Assembly: GCA_023630585.1 (NCBI GenBank)
Contig: CM042552.1
Location: 20,177,569 to 20,241,568 of the forward strand
Source: Cranoglanis bouderius
Lineage: Eukaryota > Chordata > Actinopteri > Siluriformes > Cranoglanididae
Direction of reading: 5' to 3'
DNA length: 64,000 nucleotides
Shown: positions 35,601 to 45,529 of the stretch, in pieces
How the letters are laid out: the number at the start of each line of letters is the position of its first letter
Position numbering within the stretch: the stretch's first letter is position 1
The notes under the pieces: model-generated
Told to the model about the DNA's origin: nothing
Databases searched by the model: none
What the model saw: only the letters and a program-made list of their open reading frames with translations
Made by a program: the position numbers and the translations under genes

Positions 35601-36189
35601 CCCAATCTACTGTCCTCCAGGGATGATCAGACTCTGGAAAACATTGACCCAGAAATGATTTCAAGACAGTATTTTTGTATTATTTTTTAATACGAAAGGT
35701 GATGTGCAGCACCGTACTTTTAAATCATACATAAATGTGTTTGAATTTTCTGGATTGTTTTAAATTGAATAATTGCAAATTGAATCAAAAATTTAATAGA
35801 GTGGTTTATAAGTACTTTGTGAAGCTCCACAAACACGTGTCTGTGCCAGTTTAAGAAAACCCTTTGGTGATAAAACACAAGAAATTGTCTTTTTCATGCA
35901 TTATATTCTCTGTGGTATGTGAGTGTTAAATATTCAAGGCCACATAAAAATCAGTTTCATCTTCCTCATCTTATTTGTTCTTCACAAATTGATTAAGGTA
36001 AGTTAATTTAGACTCCTTGTAGAACTAGGAACAACAGCACCACCAGTGGTAGGAAATAAACTACACAGAATGATATGAAGGTGAGAGGCTAGGGCTTCTT
36101 TCTTATCCAGATTGTAGATTCATGTAGCTTGTCAAAAAATCATGTAAGACTTAGAGAACAGACTAACCTGGAATTTCTTGCCTTTCCAT
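32658..36189 (-). pseudogene. IFI44-like gene B2: all seven exons, disabled
   Basis: Exons on the minus strand: 36,189-36,168 (22 bp, MERQEIP), 35,633-35,600 (34 bp, SDHPWRTVDWG), 35,152-34,959 (G1), 33,834 to about 33,685 (G3), 33,684-33,513 (172 bp), 33,289-33,189 (101 bp) and 32,825-32,658 (last). Exon 1 is 1 mod 3 and exon 2 is 34 bp, matching gene E. Damage: the P-loop reads GHTGAGMSS, so the nucleotide-binding lysine is methionine. The G1 exon is 194 bp and out of phase (gene E has 199). The G3 exon has a stop and has lost its intron boundary, exactly as in B1. The last three exons look intact. No perfect ISRE was found close upstream. Confidence 0.82.
34387..34958. other. Intron DNA of B2 right of the duplicated unit
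   Basis: Single-copy AT-rich sequence between the end of unit 2 and the G1 exon of B2. It represents the ancestral continuation that B1 lacks. No other feature seen. Confidence 0.6.
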
Positions 36190-36329
36190 TTTGTGTGTTT
36201 TTTTGTTGTTGTTATTGTTGTTGTTGTCTTGTGAATAAACGCTTCTGGGTGTCACTTGCTGGGAGTGACTTGTGACAAACTGCCAAAAGAAAATTAACAC
36301 AATTAAGCAAACAGGAAAAAAAATATAAT

Positions 36330-37520
36330 ACATAATAGGGAAACACTTTATTTGAAAGGTACTGTAGCGTATGACGGTGCCCGAACTGATTTCTGAATTA
36401 ACCCAGACGGAACATAAAAAGTTTCACCACTCAGGTGACCGAGAGTAACCCCGAGAGGCCTCCTGCGGCCTGATGCCCTTTGGAATGCAAAAGACTCTTT
36501 GGAACCCACACAGGACTTACACCTGCAATAAAAGAAACCTTTCATGACTTAACGGGTGACTTCACGATTAGGTTCATCAGCAGGGGTCAACCAAAACTCC
36601 GACCAAGGGCCTGTAAATCTCTGATCTAATCTCTGTTTACGACCACATAGATTAACATCGGAGCCAACAGGTCTAGCAAGGAAAACGTCCTCCCTAAAGG
36701 TCACCCTGAGGAGACCAAAGACCGGTGGGACAGTAGAAGAACACCAGCCCCCTATTCTGGACATACACACACTCACGCACACACACAGTGAAAATGTCTC
36801 TTGAATGTAACATGTAATCATATTTCTAGATAGTTATAATGTATTCATATATGCATGTTTTATGTGTCTAGATAACCTAACCTAGTAACCATGTCTGTAA
36901 CCATGTCTAATGATCCTTCACTGTCCAAGATATCATAATCACCTTGAAGCTTGGTACCAAAATCATTGTCTCGTAATATGCCAATTAATGATGCATACTA
37001 TAGGACGGTGGGATGTATCATTCTATACTTTTCCATATTTTATCCTAATCCAAACTTAACACAAACCCCGCCTTGACATGCGACCCGCTCTGGGACAGAC
37101 CAAGAAAGTTTCCCCCCAGAACTTTCTCATCTGTCTCTGGATTCGCCAGCAGCTCAGAGAGGCGTGTACGTTGGCATTGTCCATAAAAGACCGCGACACG
37201 CGTTCCTCTATGCTTATTACTTTTCATCTTCCTCCTTTTCACTACTTATTCTTCTTCTTCCTTTTAACTTCTCCTTTTTCTCTACTTTGACTTCACCTTT
37301 CTCTCTCTCTCTCTCTCTCGCGGACTTGCTCTTTTCCGCCTTCTTTTCCGGTACTCCTCCGGACTCTCCTTTGTCTCGTTAAACCACGTGGCAATTACCG
37401 TTTTCTTTCTTCTTTCTACTTTGGCGAGACCCAACTCCGTTCACCCCGACTCTACCGACGCGGAAGATTCAGCAAACTCCTCTCATTCATGAGACTTGGG
37501 GAAAGTTGTAGAAGGTGAAC
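36330..37520. mobile_element. Possible LTR or retroelement remnant
   Basis: Low-AT sequence unlike its surroundings. Possible signs are a TATA-like CCATAAAAGACC near 37,180, a long pyrimidine-rich stretch (37,200-37,380) and TTTGGCGAGACCCAACTC near 37,420, which resembles a tRNA primer-binding site. Short minus-strand frames at 36,348-36,821 are unrecognised. No terminal repeats or target duplications were found, so this is a guess from composition and layout. Confidence 0.3.
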
Positions 37521-38072
37521 AAGGATGTTGTATTCCTATTGAGTATAAGTTTCACGTGTGTTAAATGAAATCAAAATGGTAGTACTTTTTTGTAAGCATA
37601 CACTGTTCATCATGATTTATGTGAAAGCTTTCTGTAGCCTGGTTAAATCAGGTAAACCTTAATATTAATGTAAATCAAGGCAAATTCATTAAAGCTTCAT
37701 CCCTCCGAGCAGTAAACCTCCCCTTTAATGTTAATACACAGCACCTATCAGAATAATTATGACAGGGATTTCAATGAGATTTTGCTGATTCATATTTTGC
37801 AGATGAGACAATTAATGCGTAAAGATTCATCTGAAACAGGAAGAGTAAAGAAGAGCGTTTACTTACCTCTCTGTCTCACACCGTTTATCTTTTTTAATGA
37901 TGTGAAATGTGTCATTATGGGTGTGACACCTTAGTTATCTAAAGCAAATTAGATTCTTACAAATTCCCAGAAAGCCTGATTTATTTAGGCAATTCTGAGC
38001 TATTCAGTGCTGTAAAACAAAACATGTCCCTAAAGTGTGACACTCTAATGCCCTAATGCTCCGTTCCCAGGT

Positions 38073-38160
<88 letters not shown>

Positions 38161-38662
38161 CTCAGTAACCTTGCAAAACAACATCCCAGTTTGTCTCCAG
38201 GGTTCATACTTGGCCAATGTGTTGGCTGATGAATCATTTCTGTAACAGCCCAGGCTATAAAAACAAAACTTGGGAAATCATAGCTCAAAAACGCACACTA
38301 CCCAAAAGAAAAAAAAGAAAGAAAGAAAAAAAAAAAGACAGAGAAATTACCACACCCGAACTAAACAGCAGTCAAGCCCTACACTCGCTAACTTAACAAA
38401 TCCAAAGAAGAAAAGCTCATCTCAAAAACCGTAAACAAGCTAAGGGTCATACACACATACACAAAAGACAATCAAATATCACAAGAACAAATCACAAACG
38501 AACACTAATGTCTCCTCTGGTGTTGCCCTGAATACCAGTGAGGTGATGACGTCAATGCACCTGCAGATGGCGGGAGATGATGTTGCAGGACCCTGGAAGT
38601 AAACCAGCAGCACTTGAACACAACACAAGACACTGAACACACACACACACACATCTATCTAG
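37521..38662. other. No gene seen; (CT)n(ATCT)n tract at 38,074-38,162
   Basis: AT-rich DNA with a compound microsatellite at 38,074-38,162, A-rich runs near 38,310 and a CA run near 38,640. Small open frames only. Confidence 0.6.
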
Positions 38663-39391
38663 CATTAGAATCTCCCTCTCGCTACGCCGCTAGCAGAGGC
38701 TAGCGGAGTAGCGCACTTCCGCATTCCACGCTTCGTGCTACGAGGAAGAGTAGCGCGAGCTTGATTCATAAAAACCCCCCGGACTGTTCATTCATGAACT
38801 CCCGTTTTGTTTACGTTGCCATGTGCTCGTTTGTTTTTGGTTTACGTCGTGTATCTGCCCCCGCTTCCTTATTGGTCTGTTTGTTTTGGTTCACGTCATG
38901 TTTCCTCTCATGTTCTTTCATTGGTTTTCTGTTTATTGCTTTATTATTGGTTCCAGGTGTTTTGTGTTTGATCTCGTTTGTTTTTAATTACCCTGTTGTA
39001 TTTAAACCCCGTTTTGTGTCCGCTTCCTCGCGGAGTATTAATGAAGACTAACTAGGAGTAAAGATAAGGAATTGTAGATTCCTCCATGTTTTTGTTTTCC
39101 AAGCGTTTCCTAGTTTTTGGACTCTTCCCCTGTGAGTTTTTGGATTATTGCCTTGCCTTTTTGGAATTACTGCCATGTCATTTTGTGGAATATTGCCTTG
39201 TTTATTTGCAGATTTTTGTTAGACTGTTTTCCTTTTCTGACCCTGCTGGTGCGTTGCCTTTCCCCCTTATGAATATACGTTCCTTTATTTTTGAATGTTC
39301 TGTTACTTTTGAATATTCCTTGGTTGTCCCTAATAAACTGACTATTTCCCCTCGAGTGCATCCTGCTTCCCTCCTTCCGGGTCCCGTAACA
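38663..39391. mobile_element. Solo LTR (Ty3/gypsy-type), about 729 bp
   Basis: A relative of the LTR at 16,001 (shared TCTCGCTA start region, CTTCCGCATTCCAC, GTTTTGTTTACG, and an AATAAACTGA to CGTAACA end), clearly diverged from it. It is bounded by the 5-bp direct repeat TCTAG at 38,658-38,662 and 39,392-39,396. The first base of the expected TG is not conserved. It is an independent insertion without internal genes; open frames within it are incidental. Confidence 0.75.
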
Positions 39392-40084
39392 TCTAGGACC
39401 AACATACACATTTTATTTCAATTTGTAACAGGTTTAACAGAAAATCATGTCAGCAAGAGAGAGTGAGAGTTACAGGTCTTCCACATAATCATTAGCAAAG
39501 TTGAGGATTTGTCTCAGAGCCAACAGAACCAGGACATCAATGTCATTATTGGTGTCAGACTCTTTATGGTAGTTCTTTACAGGAAAGACGCAGGTCATGG
39601 GGATTCCCAATGTGCTACTGCATTCAAGCATCTGAATTGGAAAAAAAGAAAAATGAAGAGGAGGGAAAAAGGATTACATGGTATCATTTACAACTGTAAA
39701 TCCTTCATGAGGTCATTAAGGCTCTAGCTAAACTCAGCATACTAAGTAAAACTGGGTAATGAATGAATTAACTGATTAACCTTCAATAGTTTCCTGTCAA
39801 TCAGAGAATCAATAAATGCTTTAGGTGCTCAGCAAGAAAAAAAAAAAAGCGACACCCTATCAGCCTTGAATCCTTTTCCTGTTATTGGACTCTCTTACTC
39901 TCTCACTCCACTGATGTGGAGGCTGCCGACCCTTGTCTGTTACCGTGTAGTCAGACTTCTTTCATGCCTAAGGTAGTAGTTTAATTTATCTGATATAGCA
40001 TCTGATATACAGTGTACATAAAAGATTCCAGACCAGACACATGTGATACACAGTACTGACTCAACTACTGTTTTTTTTTTTCAT

Positions 40085-40985
40085 GTGCACTGTAGCTTTA
40101 AATAATCTAGTCCCCCTTATCGTGTGGTGTTCCTCAGGGCTCCATATTGGGTCCTCTGTTGTTTTCCCTTTATATGCTTCCCCTGGGTTCTATTTTTCAG
40201 AAATAAGGTATTTCCTTTCACTGCTATGCTGCTGATACCCAATTATATTTGCCAGTTAGGTCAAATGGCATCAGTCCTTTTGGGTCCCTTTTTAAATGTC
40301 TTGAGGACATTAAATGTTGGATGGCTAACAATTGTCTGCAGTTAAATGAAAACAAAACTGAAGTCATTACTTTGGGTTACCCTGCTGTTTCTTCTGTTCT
40401 TGAGGCCCAGTTAGGTCCACTCTCTGTTAACAAATATGTCAAAAATCTCAGAAGACTCAAACTTCCACTTGGATGAACAAATCAGTGCTGTTGTTAAGGG
40501 AAGCTTCTTTCATTTAAGATCTATTGCAAAGTTAAAACAGTTTCTTTCTAGAAAAGACCTAGAAACCGTGATTCATGCTCTTGTCACATCACGGTTGGAC
40601 TGCTGTAATTCTTCGTATGTTGGCGTTATCTCGCCTCCCGTCAAGTTTAGAGTTGATTTAACAATTCTAAATTATGTATACAAAGCTCTTTCTGGTTCTG
40701 CTCCACAGTACATCATTAAGATCATGTAATCAACTTCTTTTACCTGCCCCCCGTTGTCGTACTAAGACAAAGGGTGATCAAGCCTTTTCTGTGGTTGGTC
40801 CAGAACTTTTTCATGTGAGGTCTACTCCATCTTTAGCTATTTTTAAATCTTCTCTTAAAGCTTATTTTTATTCTTCGTGTTATAATGTTATTTAATGTGA
40901 TGAATTTTAATGTTTTGTACAGCACATTGGATCAACTGCTGTTGTCTTTAAATGTGCTTTATAAATAAATTTGACTTGACTTGAC
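40085..40985 (+). mobile_element. L2/Rex1-type LINE 3' end, degraded
   Basis: Broken frames give reverse-transcriptase-derived motifs in order: NNCLQLNENKTEVI, LVTSRLDCCNSSYVG, ILNYVYKALSGSAP and APRCRTKTKGDQAFSVVGPE. The tail ends in TTTATAAATAAATTTGACTT with a repeated ACTTG tail, as in fish L2/Rex1-like elements. The frames are separated by frameshifts and an internal deletion, so it is inactive. It lies inside the last intron of gene C, antisense to it. Confidence 0.8.
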
Positions 40986-41948
40986 TAGTCATACAGTATA
41001 TAAATACAGTAATTTAATACAAATTATCTTACAACCTCTTGGATGACACAATTACTACCCGAGGACATTCAGCATAAAAAAAAACAAACACTTATTTACA
41101 GAAGATTATTATATGACAAACCTTTCCTTTAATTTTCTTGCTGATGTAGACATTTCTCAAGTTTTGCTTAACCAGTGGACAGCACTCATCAATATGTGTC
41201 AAGATAAGCACTTGGGGGATACCTGTCATGTAGAGAGAATGAGATCAATGTTCTTACAGCTACCGAGGATTAATGTTAAACATTATATTCTTGATTATAC
41301 AAACAAATGAGAACATGGGAAACTCCTGCATGTATTTTTATTTTGCTTGGTCACATATGCTCATACAAACTTAAGTAAATTCCCTTAAGTTTTCCCCTTC
41401 ACTTTGATGTTTAGCTTAAACAAGGAGATCTTAGCACATCTTATATTTACATTAGATTTATCTTTAGGTTTTGTTTATCAAACATTATTCTTTACTTGCC
41501 TCATTTAAAAGACAATAGATTGCACTGACTAATAGTAAAACTGAGAGTTATACTTGTGTTACTCACCATGGTCACTGGCCTTTTCCCTAACATCTTTCAT
41601 GCTTCTGGAGACAGCCTCATACATGGTAGTTTGTGCTGACACAACGCTCACCAGACAGTGAACTTTATCATTCAGAGTGGGGGCGCTAATGTACCCTGGA
41701 TCACCAGCTCTTAAAGGATGCACAGGATTAAACTGCAAAATAGAATATTAATTTTTGACACAATACTCTTTGACAGACAGGAATATATTTGGGCATGCAA
41801 GAATATAATTGGACAGTCAGGAATATATTCAGAAAGGCTGGAATATACATTGGAAAGGAATATACTTAGGCACACAGGCATACACATGGAGAAACAGGAA
41901 TAGGACTGGGATAGGCATTTTATACACAAAAGTGTCTTTGTCAGTAAA

Positions 41949-42270
41949 TAGGTGTGAGTGAGAAATGTGTATCACTCCTGTGAAGATTTGCAACTGTCTT
42001 GAAGGGCCTCCAACAAATCTCACTGTAGAATGGTGAATTTCAAATTGTTTGGAGATGGCCTTATAACCCTTCCCAGATTGATGAACAGAATTCTCTAAGG
42101 TCAGGGCTGACGTCCTTTCTTCTAGGCATGACACACACTTCTAGACACACACCTGAATGCTCCAGAATACCAAAGTGCCAAAAGTTCTGCTTTTATAGAG
42201 GTAGACACACTTCCTAATGATTAACTAATATTGTGAATTCCATTAGTAACACCTGGCTGCTAATTAGTCT
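41949..42270 (-). mobile_element. Tc1-like transposase N-terminal relic
   Basis: On the minus strand a short frame reads LTLENSVHQSGKGYKAISKQ, the helix-turn-helix DNA-binding region of a Tc1-like transposase, then goes out of frame. Flanking phrases such as ACACCTGGCTGCTAATTAG are typical of the ends of such relics. It occupies the place where gene C should have its GTPase exons. Confidence 0.6.
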
Positions 42271-42931
42271 CTTAATGATTGGAGTATGTCGGGTGTGCTT
42301 AATTTTTTCTCCACCTGGTTTCTGAATGTTGGTTTACCTGAGGTTATTTGTTTGTTTATAGAAGTTGATGAAGACTACACGATTGTTATTTAGGCCCTGA
42401 GAAATAAAAACATAGAATTGAAGGAGGACGGACTTTCTTTTTCCCATGACTGTATTTTAGCTGAAGCGGCGAAAACACTGAACTTGGGAAATACCGTCTT
42501 AAAATAACTAGACATAACTAGAGATTCATGAAATTTAATCGTTCTATTTCACTCCTCCTAATTTCCAGGTGTAGTGTTTTTCACCTTCACCAGCTGCAGA
42601 TGTCATTGGCAAGCTCCAAACATTCTGTGGCTCAGTGTTAGAATTATGTATGTTACAAACAGCTCAGCCTGGCCTTATACCTGCCATAGTTGGTTGTTGG
42701 TGGCTGGACTGCAAACCACAGCTATGGTGGTAACCCCTCAAGGAGATCTTGAAAGTAAGATTAACCTGAAGCTAACCCCAAATACCACAGAATGTAATGT
42801 GTATTTCTGGCTCATGCACACAGTAATGTACCCAAGTTTTGAAACACCACTCTGGTTGTTCTCCAGACTCCACAGACCACAGGTTACATGAGAAAAACAA
42901 AACTAATTGAGTGATGACTTGACTGACTCAC
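42271..42931. other. No gene seen
   Basis: Intronic DNA of gene C. A 105-codon plus-strand frame (42,574-42,891) is unrecognised and lacks supporting features. Confidence 0.4.
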
Positions 42932-43146
42932 CTCTGGAAGGTGGAGGGCTGGAATTTGTTTCTGATGGTCCAAAAACAAAACAAAACAGTTAACAAGATA
43001 ACAAGGTTTGAGTAATGAAAGATTAGGAATTTGATTTAAAAATTTGTAAAAATAAATAAATAAATAAAAATTTTAAAAGCTTACAAAAACTGAGCTGACT
43101 CACCATTGGAAGGTGGACGCCTGGAATTTAAATTTGATGATGACAT

Positions 43147-43946
43147 GATAGCATGTCATGATTCCTTCTGTCCAAATTCAACTGGTGATGAAAGCATTTC
43201 ACAAGGTACCAAATTAAAAGAAATAGGTAATCAGTGAACTGTATGATTATATTCAATATAAAAAGTTGCCCTTTCAGGGACCTTCAACATTTTTTGCACA
43301 GTACTTTGCTTTCCTATATTTTAAAATACTGTACGTGTTTTGTTTTGAAAATTCCGTGTGTATGTGTCTGTCTGTCTGTGTGTCTGTGTGTGTGTGATCT
43401 GGTACATCATTCATATGCACAAATCGTATCTTAACATGATCGTACGTAAAATTTATATATAAATAACTTGATAAAGTTATTTATGAGAAATTGACGCATA
43501 AAAGAACACAAGTTTCCAACCTGAAGAACGTTTCCTAGTGGCTTCGGCAGTGAGCTGCAATAATTAGAGCACCTGATATGGGAGCAATGTGAACTGTACA
43601 GGTGTTTATTACTGTAGAAGGTGTAATGCCTCCACTGCCATTATATCAAATTATAGGTTGTGCAACTTTAGAAATAATTTCTATAAAGATAATCTTTTGG
43701 AGAAAATATGTAACCTAAATGGCTAACATCAAGGTAAACCTTCTGCTAATTGGTCCGGTGCACTTAATTTGTTGTTTGACAGCTTAAGTTGTACAGGAAC
43801 CAGACATTTTATTAAAAGATAGAAGTTACCCATGGAAAAGGTTCATGCCAAGTGTTCAGTCTGTTCAAATTGACCTTCATGATCATCAAATACAAAAAGT
43901 GTAAGGATATAAGGCTTTAGAAATCTGATCAGAATTTGTGCTTACC
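43147..43946. other. First-intron region of gene C
   Basis: Between the C start exon and a candidate non-coding first exon, whose donor (CAGCCG then GTAAGC) is at 43,946/43,945 on the minus strand. A GT-rich tract is at about 43,357-43,397. No other feature. Confidence 0.45.
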
Positions 43947-44197
43947 GGCTGAAGTTGAAAGTTTTCTCTGTGTAAATGTGATTTCTTTTCTTTCCCTGAA
44001 TGTCTCTGCTTGTATGTATCCTGTCAGGACACCACTGAGCTGTTTTGCCTTCCTCCAGCCAGTATAGTAAAGAGTGCTCCACTGAGATATGGCGTACCTG
44101 TCCAAAGTAACCAAGGTGTCACTTGTTTTTAGTCTTTGTAACCATAATAACCATGCCAAGCAACACCTCAGCAGAATCTTCTCCCAAAAGGCAAAAG

Positions 44198-44207
44198 GAA
44201 ACTGAAA
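44198..44207. promoter_or_regulatory. ISRE upstream of IFI44-like C
   Basis: AGGAAACTGAAAGTAAA holds a perfect GAAANNGAAA site. It is about 250 bp upstream of the candidate first-exon donor and 1.05 kb upstream of the start codon. It is the best interferon-response match in the window. Confidence 0.72.
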
Positions 44208-44284
44208 GTAAAATTGATTATACTACTGAGTCATGTGTTAGGAAATCTGTACAATATGAGGGACCTGCCATACTGTAAGTAATT

Positions 44285-44288
<4 letters not shown>

Positions 44289-44353
<65 letters not shown>
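44289..44353. repeat. (CT)n microsatellite
   Basis: About 65 bp of CT between the gene C promoter and the decayed exon D. Confidence 0.95.
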
Positions 44354-44359
<6 letters not shown>

Positions 44360-44377
44360 CCCTCCTCTACAGGACCT

Positions 44378-44520
44378 GCACATAATCGTTAGCAAAGTTG
44401 CTTCCAAGCCAACAGAACAAGGATGTCAGTGTCATTATTAGAGTCAGACTCTTCGTGGTGGATGAGGGTCATGGGATTCCTAATTTGTTACTGTAATCAG
44501 AAATCTAAATTGGAAAAAGA
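44378..44520 (-). pseudogene. Decayed last exon of another IFI44-like gene (D)
   Basis: On the minus strand the sequence parallels the last exon of gene C: TTAGGAATCCCATGACC, then GAAGAGTCTGAC, AATAATGACACTGACATCCT and GCTAACGATTATGTGCAGG. Compared with C it has small deletions that break the frame (including loss of the bases encoding most of FPVKNYH). No other exon of it is seen, because a solo LTR follows upstream at 45,005. It shows that the array once had at least one more member. Confidence 0.72.
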
Positions 44521-44647
44521 AAGAAAGAAAGAAAGAAAAATTAGAAGAATAGGGAAAAAAGAATTAGGTTAGTATTTAAATCATTTTCTAGTTAGTCATT
44601 GCAAAATCCTGTGATAGCCGTAATCCTGTCTGAAATCACTTTCATTC

Positions 44648-45005
44648 TGTCATGTCAGTGCCAGAATCAGCAGGAAACTTCATTTCCCAGAACACCTTCT
44701 AATCACGCACCTGTTCCCAATCACACCCGCACCTATATAAACAGACTATGGACACTCAGTTGCTCAGTGTAAACCTGACTTGTATTTTGTACCTTGCTAT
44801 TCACAGTTAGGGTATTTGATCTTGCCTCGTTGCCTAGTTTTTGGGTTGTTGATTTGCCCTTGTTCTACTGTTTACTGCTTGCCTGGCTTTCTGCCTGCTC
44901 TTCTTTATTTTATTGATTTTTTCACATTTTGAAACGGTTTGCAAGAATCTTTTAAATAAAACGCTAAACTGTGCTTGCATCTGCCTCTGACTCTATCGCA
45001 TGACA
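44648..45005. mobile_element. Solo LTR, 358 bp
   Basis: Starts TGTCATGTCAGTGCC and ends CGCATGACA, a TG...CA pair with inverted tips (TGTCATG and CATGACA). It is bounded by the 5-bp direct repeat CATTC at 44,643-44,647 and 45,006-45,010. CCTATATAAACAG is a TATA-type promoter, and AATAAAACGC near the end is a poly(A) signal. No internal region, so a solo LTR of a family different from those at 16,001 and 45,530. Confidence 0.85.
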
Positions 45006-45010
45006 CATTC

Positions 45011-45524
45011 CCAGCAATAAAGCTTAAGAAACCAATTATTAAATCCATCATTATGTCCTAAAATAATTATTTTACACTAACCCTAATGACACATCACTAC
45101 ATTTTAATTTTAATGCAAAATCTTTACCAGAAAAATTAACAGAAACATGTTTATGCAAATAATATTGTGCTAACAATTTATTGTTATTAAATTATAATAA
45201 ATTATTTATTTATTGCAAATAATTTATTTGTTTGTTTGTTTATTTATTTATTTATTTATTCTTATTATTTGGCAGGCACCCCTTGCTAGCACTACCACCC
45301 CAAAACAAACAAACAAAACAAAACACCTGAAAACAAAAATAAATAAATAAATAAATAAATAAAATTCAACAAAATAAATGAATAAATTAACTAAAAAAAA
45401 CAAACAAACTTTTATTATGGCATCATTAATAAATATGAAGAAAATAGTTCAAAATAACTTGCAAAAATGGCATGAAATTGCCGCTTATAATTGTACATTA
45501 TTAGTACATAAACATCTCTAACAT
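45011..45524. repeat. AT-rich simple-sequence region
   Basis: Tetranucleotide runs of TTTA type (about 45,232-45,262) and AAAT type (about 45,342-45,364). No gene seen. Confidence 0.75.
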
Positions 45525-45529
45525 CATAC

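Larger units (their letters stand above)
39470..43146 (-). pseudogene. IFI44-like gene C, lacking the GTPase-core exons
   Basis: Exons seen on the minus strand: 43,146-43,104 (43 bp, MSSSNLNSRRPPSN), a phase-preserving 30-bp exon 42,961-42,932 that repeats the same kind of sequence (NSSPPPSR), 41,732-41,567 (166 bp, GDPGYISAPTL), 41,222-41,122 (101 bp, LTHIDE) and 39,631-39,470 (last, FPVKNYHKESDTNND, stop TAA). The last three match gene E exons 5-7 in order and phase. No exon with a P-loop or DxxG motif is found between 41,733 and 42,931. That interval contains a Tc1-like relic instead. A LINE tail lies in its last intron. Without the core it should not bind GTP. A first exon (donor at 43,946) and an ISRE lie upstream. 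Confidence 0.78.

Noticed and set aside
42574..42891. 105-codon plus-strand frame in gene C intron
   Set aside because: No recognisable domain, no splice or promoter context, not conserved in another copy here.
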